A DNA stretch of 64,000 bases from Billgrantia lactosivorans (GTDB taxonomy: Bacteria; Pseudomonadota; Gammaproteobacteria; Pseudomonadales; Halomonadaceae). The stretch is taken from the NCBI RefSeq assembly GCF_003254665.1, contig NZ_QHGY01000001.1, forward strand, positions 248,001 through 312,000, in the 5' to 3' direction. The notes under the pieces were generated by a model. It saw nothing but the letters and a program-made list of their open reading frames with translations, ran no database searches and was not told the DNA's origin. The translations under genes were made by a program, and so were the position numbers. The stretch's first letter is position 1; each line of letters starts with the position of its first letter. Shown here piece after piece: positions 11,118 through 20,754 of this stretch.

Positions 11118-12770
11118 ATGTATCGCTACGACACCCATGATCAGACCCTGGTCAATGAACGCGTCGCCCAGTTTCGCGACCAGATGAACCGTTATCTGGC
11201 CGGACGGATCAGCGACGAGGAATTCCTGCCGCTGCGCGTGCAGAACGGCCTCTATGTCCAGCGTCACGCGCCGATGCTGCGCATCGCCATTCCCTACGGC
11301 ATGCTGGCCTCCTACCAGCTGCGCAAGTTGGGGGATCTGGCCCGCGACTACGACCGCGGCTATGGCCACTTCACCACGCGCACCAACCTGCAGCTGAACT
11401 GGCCCAAGTTGGAGACGGTGCCCGACATGCTGGCCGAGCTCGCCAGCGTGCAGATGCACTCGATCCAGACCAGCGGCAACGACATCCGCAATACCTCCAC
11501 CGACCAGTTCGCCGGCATCGCCGAGGACGAGGAGGTCGATCCGCGCCCCTTCTGCGAGCTGATACGCCAGTGGTCGACCTTCCATCCCGAGTTCACCTAC
11601 CTGCCGCGCAAGTTCAAGATCGCCGTGACCGGGGCCGCCGAGGATCGCGCCGCCATCCAGGTGCACGACGTGGGCCTGCGGCTGTGGCGTGACGATCAGG
11701 GCGAGGTACGCGTCAAGGTGCTCGCCGGCGGCGGGCTCGGGCGCACGCCGATGATCGGCGAGGTGGTACGCGACGATCTGCCGTGGCAGCACCTGCTGAC
11801 CTATCTGGAGGCGCTGGTCCGCGTCTACAACCAGTTCGGCCGCCGCGACAACAAGTTCAAGGCGCGTATCAAGATACTGGTCAAGGCACTGGGGGTCGAG
11901 GAGTTCCGCCGCCGCGTCGACGCCGAATGGTCGCACCTCAAGGACGGGCCGCAGACCTTGACCCGCGAGGCCGTGGAGGCGATGCAGTCGCACTTCGTCG
12001 ATCCCGAGCGGCGCGACGTCAGCGAGGAGGCGATTGCCGACTTCGAGCGTCTGCGCGGCGAAAACCGGGCCTTCGCCCGTTTCGTCACCAACAACGTGCA
12101 GAGCCACAAGGTGCCGGGCTACAAGGCCGTGACCCTGTCGCTCAAGCGCCGCGGCCACTCGCCCGGCGACCTGACCTGGGAGCAGATGCACCAGGTGGCG
12201 GACCTGGCCGACGAGTTCAGCCACGGCGAGATTCGCGTCACCCACGAGCAGAACCTGGTGCTGGCCGACGTGGCGGTGGATCGCCTGGAAGCGCTCTGGC
12301 AGCGCCTCGAGGCGCTCGGCCTGGCCAACCCCACCATCGGCACCCTGGCCGACCTCATCTGCTGCCCCGGCGGCGACTACTGCGCCCTGGCCAACGCCAA
12401 GTCGATCCCGGTCGCCCAGGCGATCCAGGAGCGCTTCGAGGACCTCGACTTCCTCTACGACCTGGGGCCGCTGGATCTCAACATCTCGGGCTGCATGAAC
12501 GCCTGTGGCCATCACCACGTCGGTCACATCGGCATTCTCGGCGTCGACAAGAAGGGCGAGGAGTGGTATCAGATTTCGCTCGGCGGCGCCCAGGGCAACG
12601 AATCCTCGCTGGGCAAGATCCTCGGCCCCTCGTTCGACCGCGAGAGCGTGCCCGGCGTCATCGACAAGCTGCTGCAGGTCTATGTCGGCGAGCGCGCCGA
12701 GGGCGAGACCTTCATCGAGACCTATCGCCGTATCGGCCTCAAGCCTTTCAAGGAGCGGGTATATGCCTGA
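11118..12770 (+). CDS. cysI: Assimilatory sulfite reductase, hemoprotein (CysI type)
   Basis: Reduces sulfite to sulfide using a coupled siroheme and [4Fe-4S] cluster. The 550-residue protein has the cluster/siroheme ligands C416-x5-C422 (CPGGDYC) and C459-x3-C463 (GCMNAC), plus the substrate-side segment HFTTRTNLQLNW near the N-terminus. It belongs to the nitrite/sulfite reductase group found in pseudomonads, where the same gene is followed by a DUF934 gene, as here. No flavoprotein subunit (cysJ) is adjacent, so electrons probably come from ferredoxin or another donor. The downstream gene overlaps its stop by 8 bases, implying translational coupling. Confidence 0.93.
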   Translation: MYRYDTHDQTLVNERVAQFRDQMNRYLAGRISDEEFLPLRVQNGLYVQRHAPMLRIAIPYGMLASYQLRKLGDLARDYDRGYGHFTTRTNLQLNWPKLETVPDMLAELASVQMHSIQTSGNDIRNTSTDQFAGIAEDEEVDPRPFCELIRQWSTFHPEFTYLPRKFKIAVTGAAEDRAAIQVHDVGLRLWRDDQGEVRVKVLAGGGLGRTPMIGEVVRDDLPWQHLLTYLEALVRVYNQFGRRDNKFKARIKILVKALGVEEFRRRVDAEWSHLKDGPQTLTREAVEAMQSHFVDPERRDVSEEAIADFERLRGENRAFARFVTNNVQSHKVPGYKAVTLSLKRRGHSPGDLTWEQMHQVADLADEFSHGEIRVTHEQNLVLADVAVDRLEALWQRLEALGLANPTIGTLADLICCPGGDYCALANAKSIPVAQAIQERFEDLDFLYDLGPLDLNISGCMNACGHHHVGHIGILGVDKKGEEWYQISLGGAQGNESSLGKILGPSFDRESVPGVIDKLLQVYVGERAEGETFIETYRRIGLKPFKERVYA

Positions 12771-13296
12771 TCAGAACACCTCCGCGCGCCCCTTCATTCG
12801 CCGCGGCAAGCCGGCCGAGGACCACTGGGCACTGATCCGCGACGATGAGGCCGCGTTGCCTGACTCTCCCGCCATCGTGCCGCTGGCGCGCTGGCAGGCA
12901 CTCGAGGGCAGCCTCGAGCTGGCGCCTTGGCTTCCCAGCGATACCGAGCTGACGCCGGAGCTGGCCGAGGAGCTGGCCGCAGCGCCGCTGATCGCCGTCG
13001 ACTTCCCCAGGTTCACCGATGGCCGCGGCTATAGCCTGGCGCGCCTGCTGCGGGAGCGCTACGCCTACGAGGGGGAGATTCGCGCCATCGGCGACGTGCT
13101 GGTGGATCAGGTGTTCTTCCTCTCTCGCTGCGGCTTCGACGCCCTGTCGCTGCGCGAGGACCAGTGGCTCGAGGACGCGCTGCACGCGCTCAACGCCTTC
13201 AGCCGCGCCTACCAGCCGGCCGTGGACGTCGACGAGCCGCTGTTTCGTCGGCGCATGCGCGAAGCCGTGGAGCACGCGGAACCGGCCCTGGCCTAG
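12763..13296 (+). CDS. DUF934 protein coupled to sulfite reductase
   Basis: Protein of 177 residues of the DUF934 family; the conserved core is PRFTDGRGYSLARLLRERY followed by GEIRAIGDVLVDQVFFLSRCGFD. The function is not established, but it almost always follows this type of cysI, which suggests a role in sulfite reductase assembly, electron delivery or regulation. The ATG at 12763 overlaps the cysI stop by 8 bases. A strong bidirectional terminator follows. Confidence 0.9.
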   Translation: MPDQNTSARPFIRRGKPAEDHWALIRDDEAALPDSPAIVPLARWQALEGSLELAPWLPSDTELTPELAEELAAAPLIAVDFPRFTDGRGYSLARLLRERYAYEGEIRAIGDVLVDQVFFLSRCGFDALSLREDQWLEDALHALNAFSRAYQPAVDVDEPLFRRRMREAVEHAEPALA

Positions 13297-13326
13297 GGTC
13301 TAGGCTCGCCGGCTCTCTCGGCGCAC

Positions 13327-13363
13327 AACGGGAAAAGCCGGCTGCGTGCCGGCTTTTCCCGTT
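13327..13363. terminator. Bidirectional intrinsic terminator (DUF934 gene / smrA)
   Basis: Perfect 16-base-pair stem AACGGGAAAAGCCGGC / GCCGGCTTTTCCCGTT around loop TGCGT, with A- and T-runs inside the arms. It serves both convergent genes. Confidence 0.85.
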
Positions 13364-13373
13364 GACGGTGACG

Positions 13374-13967
13374 TCAGCCGCGGCGCTTCTGCTGCCGCTC
13401 GCGGTTCTCCGCCCTCGCCCGTGCGCTCTTGCGCAGCATCACCCAGGTCGCGCCCAGCCCGCCGTCGGCCTGCTGGGCCGAGACAAAGGCCTGGACCTCG
13501 TCGAACTGGGCCAGCCACTTGGCCAGGTAGGAGCGCAGCACATTGGCCGCACCGTCGATCTCGCGACCGCGGCCGTGCACGATCAGCAGCGAGCGCAGGT
13601 CGTGGGCATGGGCCTCGTGAATGAAGGACGGCAGCACCCGCCGGCACTCGGCCAGTGGCCGGCGCAGCAGGTGCAGGCGCGACTGGGCCGGATAGCCGCC
13701 GTGGCGCAGGCGGTCGACGACGCCCTGCTGGATCCCGTCGCGACGAAACTCGACGGGGTCGAACGGCGGCAGCAGCTCGACGAAATCGTCTGACAGGAAG
13801 CTGTCGCCGGCGAGTTCGGCCTGGGCGCTTTCGCGGCGGGCCAGTTGGGCCTCGCTGGGCCGGCTGCGGCGTGGCCCCGGGTCGGCCCGATTGGCCCGCC
13901 GGCGCAGCGGTTTCACCTCCCCCACCAGCGCCCTGAAGTCCTGATCCTCGTGTGCCGACTGGGTCAT
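13374..13967 (-). CDS. smrA: Smr-domain DNA endonuclease SmrA-like
   Basis: Protein of 197 residues ending in a Smr (MutS-related) domain, with the typical LDLH-like start replaced by RLHLLRRPLAECRRVLPSF and the metal/catalytic-region motif LLIVHGRGR. The E. coli homologues SmrA and SmrB act as nucleases; SmrB cleaves mRNA at collided ribosomes, SmrA nicks DNA in vitro. The N-terminal half (1-95) is charged and variable. The start at 13967 has GGAGGAC 7 bases upstream. Which nucleic acid it cuts is unknown. Confidence 0.85.
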   Translation of the reverse strand: MTQSAHEDQDFRALVGEVKPLRRRANRADPGPRRSRPSEAQLARRESAQAELAGDSFLSDDFVELLPPFDPVEFRRDGIQQGVVDRLRHGGYPAQSRLHLLRRPLAECRRVLPSFIHEAHAHDLRSLLIVHGRGREIDGAANVLRSYLAKWLAQFDEVQAFVSAQQADGGLGATWVMLRKSARARAENRERQQKRRG

Positions 13968-14093
13968 GGGGCGTCCTCCGCTGTGGTCGAGCCATACCGT
14001 GCATCCTAACAGAGCTTCGAGCCGGCATAGAACCGGACAGCCCCCTTCCCGCCATGGCAGGATGGCAGCCACGTCGAACACCAAGGAGAGCGC

Positions 14094-14552
14094 ATGCGCC
14101 GTCGACATGTCGTCCTCGCCGCCCTCGCCGTACTGGCGCCCCTGCTGGCCCTGCTCGGCTGGCTGTGGCTGACCATGCTGAGCCCCTATACCTACGACCG
14201 CCCGGCACACCTCGATGACATCGACGAAGGCCGACATGCGCTCTTCGTCTACGGCACGCTGCGCTTCGCGCCGGTTCGCTGGCTGGTGATGGGGCGTGCG
14301 GGGGAGACCGAGACGGCCGTGCTCGAGGGATTTCGTCGCGACGGGCTCGACCTGGCCGAAGCCCCCGGCGACCGCGTCGAGGGCGAAGTGATCGTGGTCG
14401 ACGCCGATGAACTGGCGCGGCTCGATCGCTACGAGCGCCTGGGGATCCGCTACCAGCGCGTGCCCATGCGGCTCGCCGACGGCCGCCGGGTCTGGGTCTA
14501 CCGACGCCTGGAGACGTCGTCTCAACCCGAGGGCAGCGGCGCAACCAACTGA
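14094..14552 (+). CDS. Membrane-anchored gamma-glutamylcyclotransferase-like protein
   Basis: Protein of 152 residues: a basic N-terminus (RRRH), one hydrophobic helix (about 7-30), then a gamma-glutamylcyclotransferase/AIG2-like domain with the substrate-loop signature FVYGTLR and the LDRYERLGIRYQR segment carrying the conserved acidic residue. The usual family members are soluble cytoplasmic enzymes acting on gamma-glutamyl peptides. Positive-inside orientation would place this domain in the periplasm. The start has AAGGAG upstream. The substrate is unknown. Confidence 0.8.
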   Translation: MRRRHVVLAALAVLAPLLALLGWLWLTMLSPYTYDRPAHLDDIDEGRHALFVYGTLRFAPVRWLVMGRAGETETAVLEGFRRDGLDLAEAPGDRVEGEVIVVDADELARLDRYERLGIRYQRVPMRLADGRRVWVYRRLETSSQPEGSGATN

Positions 14553-14644
14553 TCGAAGCGGGTATTCGGGATGGCTGCGGTTGTGGCCGACACGGCGGCC
14601 CTTCTACAATGTGGCCAACCTTTCAAGGATCGAGGAGTCGCGCA

Positions 14645-15001
14645 ATGACCATCACGCTCTATCACAACCCGCGGTGTTCCAAGTCACGCCAGGCCCTGGC
14701 GCTGCTGGAGGAGAACGGTGCCGAGGTGAAGGTACGGCGCTATCTCGACGAACCGTTGAGCGAAGCGGAGCTGCGCGACCTGATGTCGCGGCTGGACGCC
14801 GATGGCGAGCGCCTGGTGCGCACCCAGGAGGCGGAGTGGCAGGAGGTGGCCGACACCAACCTCCAGGACCAAGAGCAGGTGATCGCGGCCATCGTGCGCC
14901 ATCCCAGGCTGATGGAGCGGCCGATCGCCGATGACGGCAAGCGCGCCGTGATCGGACGCCCGCCCGAGGACGTGCTTGCCCTGCTCCACGCCCGCGACTG
15001 A
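14645..15001 (+). CDS. arsC: ArsC family arsenate reductase (glutaredoxin type)
   Basis: Thioredoxin-fold protein of 118 residues with the ArsC signature YHNPRCSKSR; C11 is the nucleophile that forms the arseno-cysteine, and RHPRLMERPI supplies a conserved arginine. The start at 14645 has GAGGAG upstream. No arsR, arsB or acr3 is adjacent; instead it leads arsC-wrbA-DUF2069, an arrangement also found in Pseudomonas, so its everyday role may be in redox metabolism rather than arsenic resistance. Confidence 0.92.
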   Translation: MTITLYHNPRCSKSRQALALLEENGAEVKVRRYLDEPLSEAELRDLMSRLDADGERLVRTQEAEWQEVADTNLQDQEQVIAAIVRHPRLMERPIADDGKRAVIGRPPEDVLALLHARD

Positions 15002-16050
<1,049 letters not shown>

Positions 16051-16158
16051 CGCCAGGCGGGTCGGGTTCGGCTCTAGGAAAACGCTGCCGGTCGACCGCG
16101 GGTGTTGTGCTGCTGCCCCTCAGCGGCGACCATGAAGAAAAACGACGAGGAGTACGCC

Positions 16159-16800
16159 ATGACACGCAACATCGCCGACATTCGGCGCGACTACGAGGGC
16201 GGCAGGCTCGAGGAAGGCATGGTGCCTGCAGAGCCCATGGTGCTGTTCGACGAGTGGCTGACGCTGGCACTGGATGCCGAGGGCGAGGACGGCAACGTGA
16301 TGACGCTGGCCACCGTCGACAGCCAGGGCCTGCCCCATGCGCGCATCGTGCTGCTCAAGGGCTACGATGAGCGTGGCCTGGTGTTCTATACCAACTATCA
16401 CAGCCACAAGGGCAGCGAGCTGACCAACGTGCCCCACGCCGCGCTGGTGTTCTGGTGGCCTTCGCTGGGGCGCCAGGTGCGCGTCGAGGGGCGCGTCGAA
16501 CTGGTCTCCGACGAGGAGTCGGACGCCTACTTCAACAGCCGCCCCCGTGCCAGCCAGCTTGGCGCCTGGGTCGCGACCCAGAGCGTGGTGATTCCCGACC
16601 GGCACTGGATCGAGGAGCGACAGCACCGCTTCGAGCAGGCCTACGAGGGGCAGGAGATTCCGCGTCCCGTGCACTGGGGCGGCTACCGCGTGGTGCCCGA
16701 GATGATCGAATTCTGGCAGGGGCAGCCGAGCCGGCTGCACGACCGCATCCGCTACGAGTACCGCGACGACGCCTGGCACTCCTTCCGCCTGGCGCCCTGA
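16159..16800 (+). CDS. pdxH: Pyridoxamine 5'-phosphate oxidase
   Basis: FMN enzyme making pyridoxal 5'-phosphate from pyridoxine- or pyridoxamine-5'-phosphate. The 213-residue protein shows the family hallmarks RIVLLKGYDERGLVFYTNYHSHKG in its FMN-binding region (recognisable as LLKGYDERG and FYTNYHS) and the C-terminal signature FWQGQPSRLHDR. The start at 16159 is preferred because GAGGAG lies 6 bases upstream; two upstream ATGs in frame would add only 9-19 residues. Confidence 0.96.
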   Translation: MTRNIADIRRDYEGGRLEEGMVPAEPMVLFDEWLTLALDAEGEDGNVMTLATVDSQGLPHARIVLLKGYDERGLVFYTNYHSHKGSELTNVPHAALVFWWPSLGRQVRVEGRVELVSDEESDAYFNSRPRASQLGAWVATQSVVIPDRHWIEERQHRFEQAYEGQEIPRPVHWGGYRVVPEMIEFWQGQPSRLHDRIRYEYRDDAWHSFRLAP

Positions 16801-16818
16801 AGTCCCGTCCCAACGGCA

Positions 16819-16842
16819 GGCGCCGACGCTGAGGTCGGCGCC
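16819..16842. terminator. Hairpin between convergent pdxH and pat
   Basis: Perfect 9-base-pair stem GGCGCCGAC / GTCGGCGCC with loop GCTGAG in the 50-base gap between stops. No T-run, so probably a bidirectional 3'-end hairpin rather than a classical terminator. Confidence 0.5.
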
Positions 16843-16850
16843 GAATGGCG

Positions 16851-19598
16851 TCAGTCCGGCAGGCTCTCCAGCCGGTGCCGCTGCCATTCGCTCTCCGGCT
16901 CGTTGAGGCGCAGTACCGCGTCCACGACCTGCTCCTCCATGTTGTAGCGGCAACGGAAGCCCAGGTGCTTCATCAGTGCCCGCATGGGATGGTTGTCGAC
17001 CATCACCTTGCCGATCATCTCCAGCGTGCCCACGCTCTTGCAGTAGCCGATCATCTTTTTCATCAGCAGGCTGCCGAGGCCCTGCCCGGCCATGTCGTCG
17101 CGCACGATGATGGAGAACTCGGTGCGAATGTTGTCGGGGTCGTTCCACACCCGCACCACGCCGAGCATCTCCTTGCTGCCATCCTCCTTCTGGTGCTCGG
17201 CGATAAACGCCATCTGACGGTCGTAGTTGATGTGCGCGAGCATCGACAGGTCGCGCTGGCTGAGGTCGGCCTTGTTGTGGAAGTAGCGAAAGCGGATGCT
17301 CTCCTCCGACAGCTGGCTGTGGAAACTGGTGATCAGCGGAGCATCCTCGGCGCGGATGGGACGCACCTCGACCCGCATGCCGTTGTTCAGGGTCACCCAT
17401 TCGCGCAGCTCTTCGGGATACGGCATGATGGCGAAGCGCGCCGGGGCGCCCAGGTCGAGGGCGAAGTCCACCGCCAGGATGCCGTCGCGATTGAGCAGCA
17501 GGGGGTTGAGCTCGAGCCCGCGCAGCTCGAGCAGGTCCGAAGCCATCTGGGAGAGCTTGACCAGCAACTGGCAGAGCCGCTGGAGATCGCGCTCGGGTTC
17601 GCCGGAGTGCTCGCGAATGAGTCGGGCGGCGTGGGTGCGCCCCACCACGTCGGCGGCCAGGGTCATGTTGAGCGGCGGCAGTGCCACCTGGCGGTCGGCC
17701 AGGATGTTGACCTTGTAGCCGCCGATGCCGAACACGATCAGCGGGCCGAACACCGGGTCGCGGGTGATCCCGGCGCAGATCTGCATCGACTGCTTGCCGC
17801 GCTGCATGGGCTGCAGGCAGTACTCGCGGATCTTCACCGGGGGGAATTTCTCGTGCACCTTCTCGCCCAGCCGGGTGAGGCCCTCGGCGACCTGGCTCGG
17901 CTCGTGGAGGTCCTGCAGCAGCCCCGCCGAGATGCGGTGCGGATGCTTGCGATAGCGGAATGGCCGGCAGTTGCCATCGTGAACCACCTTCAGCGCCCAG
18001 GGCCCTTCGAGCTCCTCGGCGGCTGCCGCGGCCTCCTCGGGCGTGTGCACGTAGCGGCTGGGTGCCACGGGGATGCCGTAGGCCTCGAGCACCTGGGCGG
18101 TCTCGGCGTGGGACAGGGTCTCGCGCCCCTCTGCCCTGGCCTGCGCGATCAGGGTATGACAGCGGGCGCGAATGTCAGCGGTGGTGCTGAACGGCAGGCT
18201 CGGAGGGGTCTCCTGCAGCAGCGCCTGCACACGCTGGTAGTCGACCATGTGCATGAACGCCTTGACCGCCTTCTCCGGCGAGACGTAGGTGGGGATGCCC
18301 GCCATGCTGCATTCGTGGCGCGCATAGAGGGCGCCCTCCAGCCCCATCCAGCTGGTCAGCAGATTGCGCCTGAAACGCTTGCGGTTGGCGATCAGCGCCT
18401 GGGCGGTGACCTTCGACGGCGCCAGGCGCGTGGGGGCATGCACCACCAGCACGGCGTCGACCCCGGGGTCGGCGGCGACGATCTCCAGCGCCTCGACGAA
18501 GCGTTCCGGCGTGGCGTCCCCGCCCAGATCCACCGGGTTCTCGCCGGGCTTGCTGATGTCGAACTCGCCGTCGCGCAGCGCCCGGCGTGTCTCCGCGCTG
18601 AAGCTCGCCAGGCTGCCGCCGGCGCTGACCAGCTTGTCGATGGCGAGCATGGCCGGCCCCAGCCCGTTGGCGACGATGGCCAGCCGATCGCCCTTGAGAG
18701 GGCGCATCTGCGACAGCGTCATCAAGGCGTCGAACAGCTCGTCGGAATCGTTGACCCGGACCACGCCTGCTCGCGAGAAGGCGGCATCGAAGACCACGTC
18801 GCGATTGGCGATGCCCGGCGTCGGTGGCATCCCGGAGAGGTCGGACTGCGGCGTGCGTCCGCTCTTGATCGCCAGCACCAGGCGATGGCGTGAGGCGTCG
18901 CGCAGGGCGGTCATGAAGTGCTGGGCGTCGTGGATACGCTCCAGGTGGAGCAGGATGGCCTGGGTCGGGGCAAACTGGTTGATGTAATCGATCAGGTCGG
19001 GAAGCATCACGTCGACGCTGTCGCCCACCGTGATCAGATGCGAGAAGCCGATGCCGCGGCCTGCCGCCCAGTCGATCATGGCGTTGCCGAGCATGCCCGA
19101 TTGCCCGAGATAGGCGACCTTGCCCGCCTTGACCGGCTGGCTGGAGTAGGAGGCGTTGATGCGCCGGCCCGGCACGATCAGGCCCATGCACTCCGGTCCC
19201 AGCACGCGGATGCCCGATTCGCGAGCGGCCGACAGCATGCGCTCGCGGATCGAGCCGCGGCCCTCCTCCGGGTCGTCGAGATGTGCCCCGCCGGAGAGCA
19301 CCAGGGCGGCCTTGACGCCGATCCGCCCCAGGCGCGAGATCACTTTCGGCAGCGTGGCGGCCGGGGTGCAGACCACCGCCAGGTCCGGCGTCTCGGGCAG
19401 CTCGCTCACCCGCGAGACGCACGGCTGGTCGAAGACCGTTTCGTAGCCCTTGCGGTTGACGGCCCACAGCGTCCCGGGAAAGCCGGCCTCCTGAAGGTTG
19501 CGAATCACGATGCCGCCGATGGAGTGGGGCTTTTCCGAGGCGCCGATTACCGCGATGGTACGTGGTTCGAAGAAGTGGCGCAGGAATCGGGTGCTCAA
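16851..19598 (-). CDS. pat: Protein lysine acetyltransferase of the Pat/PatZ (YfiQ) type
   Basis: Large protein of 915 residues joining an NDP-forming acyl-CoA synthetase-like region (CoA-binding Rossmann part with TIAVIGASEKPHSIGG at the start, ligase-CoA part, ATP-grasp part) to a C-terminal GNAT acetyltransferase (about 750-900; VRDDMAGQGLGSLLMKKM binds acetyl-CoA). In the synthetase-like part the catalytic His motif (usually SHTG) reads PPTPG, so the acyl-CoA synthetase reaction is probably lost. This matches Pat/PatZ, which uses acetyl-CoA to acetylate and switch off acetyl- and propionyl-CoA synthetases. A candidate target, prpE, lies in this window. Confidence 0.92.
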   Translation of the reverse strand: MSTRFLRHFFEPRTIAVIGASEKPHSIGGIVIRNLQEAGFPGTLWAVNRKGYETVFDQPCVSRVSELPETPDLAVVCTPAATLPKVISRLGRIGVKAALVLSGGAHLDDPEEGRGSIRERMLSAARESGIRVLGPECMGLIVPGRRINASYSSQPVKAGKVAYLGQSGMLGNAMIDWAAGRGIGFSHLITVGDSVDVMLPDLIDYINQFAPTQAILLHLERIHDAQHFMTALRDASRHRLVLAIKSGRTPQSDLSGMPPTPGIANRDVVFDAAFSRAGVVRVNDSDELFDALMTLSQMRPLKGDRLAIVANGLGPAMLAIDKLVSAGGSLASFSAETRRALRDGEFDISKPGENPVDLGGDATPERFVEALEIVAADPGVDAVLVVHAPTRLAPSKVTAQALIANRKRFRRNLLTSWMGLEGALYARHECSMAGIPTYVSPEKAVKAFMHMVDYQRVQALLQETPPSLPFSTTADIRARCHTLIAQARAEGRETLSHAETAQVLEAYGIPVAPSRYVHTPEEAAAAAEELEGPWALKVVHDGNCRPFRYRKHPHRISAGLLQDLHEPSQVAEGLTRLGEKVHEKFPPVKIREYCLQPMQRGKQSMQICAGITRDPVFGPLIVFGIGGYKVNILADRQVALPPLNMTLAADVVGRTHAARLIREHSGEPERDLQRLCQLLVKLSQMASDLLELRGLELNPLLLNRDGILAVDFALDLGAPARFAIMPYPEELREWVTLNNGMRVEVRPIRAEDAPLITSFHSQLSEESIRFRYFHNKADLSQRDLSMLAHINYDRQMAFIAEHQKEDGSKEMLGVVRVWNDPDNIRTEFSIIVRDDMAGQGLGSLLMKKMIGYCKSVGTLEMIGKVMVDNHPMRALMKHLGFRCRYNMEEQVVDAVLRLNEPESEWQRHRLESLPD

Positions 19599-19679
19599 GA
19601 CGTCACCTCAGCAGACAGGATGTGCCTACCTTGTGTACGACTTATTGACACTGTTGTGCAAGGGCTCGCGCGCATTAAG

Positions 19680-19693
19680 GTGACTTCAGTCAC
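19680..19693. promoter_or_regulatory. Short palindrome upstream of the deacetylase gene
   Basis: Perfect inverted repeat GTGACT-TC-AGTCAC ending 13 bases before the ATG of the histone-deacetylase-like gene. TTGACA occurs at 19645-19650 but without a good -10. It could be a repressor site; the evidence is the symmetry alone. Confidence 0.3.
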
Positions 19694-19706
19694 TCTGGAG
19701 TTCCAT

Positions 19707-20642
19707 ATGATCACGGCGTTCATCTCGCACCCGGACTGCGACCTTCACCATATGGGCCCGGAGCACCCCGAAAGCCCCCTGCGCCTCGAGGCCATCCGCG
19801 CCCGCCTGGCGCTCAGCGGACTGCTGCAGCAGACCATGCAGTCGGAGGCGCGCCCCGCCAGCGAGGAGGAGCTCGGCCGCGTGCATCCGCTGCGCCACCT
19901 GCGTGCGCTCGACAAGTGCGTGCCCGAGACGGGCATCGTCACCCTCGACAGCGACACCATGATGAATCCCGACAGCCTGCATGCCGCTCGCGTGGCGGCG
20001 GGCGCGGTGATCCGGGGCGTCGACCAGGTCTATCGCGGCCAGGCCGACAACGTCTTCTGCGCCGTGCGACCCCCCGGCCATCATGCCGAAGCCACCGATG
20101 CCATGGGCTTCTGCTTCTACAACAACGTCGCCGTTGGCGCGGCACATGCCCGCGCCCGCTACGGGGCCCGCCGTATCGCCATCCTCGACTTCGACGTGCA
20201 CCAGTGCAACGGCACCATCGATATCTTCAAGGACGACCCGGATGTCCTGATCTGCACCAGCTTCCAGTTCCCCTTCTATCCCTGGCGCTACCTGCGCAGC
20301 GAGTGGCAGAACGTGATCAACACGCCGCTGGAGGCCGGCACCGACAGCGCCACCTTCCGCCGCGCGATCGAGGACGACTGGCTGCCCGCGCTGCACGCCT
20401 TCAAGCCCGAGCTGGTGCTGGTCTCGGCCGGCTTCGATGCCCATCGCGACGACCCCCTGGCGGAGCTCTGCCTGGAGGACGAGGACTACTTCTGGATCAC
20501 CCGCCTGGCGCTGGATATCGCCGCGCTGTATGCCGACGGCCGCCTGGTCTCGGTGCTCGAGGGTGGCTACGACCTGGACTCCCTGGGGCGCAGCGCCGAG
20601 GCGCACGTCAAGGCCCTGCTGGGCTTGCCGTTCGAGACGTGA
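19707..20642 (+). CDS. Histone deacetylase-fold amidohydrolase
   Basis: Zinc hydrolase of 311 residues in the arginase/deacetylase superfamily; bacterial members deacetylate polyamines, acetoin-related or other small amides. The charge-relay histidines are in RPPGHHAE, zinc ligands in DFDVHQCNGT and AGFDAHRDDP, and the closing GGYDL loop is present. The usual DxDVHHG reads DVHQC here: the zinc-binding Asp and His remain, but the next His-Gly are Gln-Cys. Followed at 113 bases by an XRE-cupin regulator, a pairing that suggests small-molecule (polyamine-like) control; this is inference. Confidence 0.9.
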   Translation: MITAFISHPDCDLHHMGPEHPESPLRLEAIRARLALSGLLQQTMQSEARPASEEELGRVHPLRHLRALDKCVPETGIVTLDSDTMMNPDSLHAARVAAGAVIRGVDQVYRGQADNVFCAVRPPGHHAEATDAMGFCFYNNVAVGAAHARARYGARRIAILDFDVHQCNGTIDIFKDDPDVLICTSFQFPFYPWRYLRSEWQNVINTPLEAGTDSATFRRAIEDDWLPALHAFKPELVLVSAGFDAHRDDPLAELCLEDEDYFWITRLALDIAALYADGRLVSVLEGGYDLDSLGRSAEAHVKALLGLPFET

Positions 20643-20722
20643 GCAGTTCCCGCTGCTGTCGGGAACACGCATTGCGACGGCGCCTCCCGGCCGATGCAGG
20701 TGGCGCTTCTGTGGTACGCTTC

Positions 20723-20748
20723 AGGAAACTCTGTTTCCTATAGTGAAC
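20723..20748 (+). promoter_or_regulatory. Overlapping palindromes before the XRE-cupin gene (candidate operator)
   Basis: Perfect inverted repeat AGGAAAC-TCT-GTTTCCT (20723-20739) overlapping an imperfect 16-base palindrome GTTTCCTATAGTGAAC (20733-20748) centred on CTATAG, ending 6 bases before the ATG. GTTTC/GAAAC-type palindromes around a TATA-like centre are common for XRE-cupin repressors, so autoregulation is likely. Confidence 0.55.
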
Positions 20749-20754
20749 CCATTC

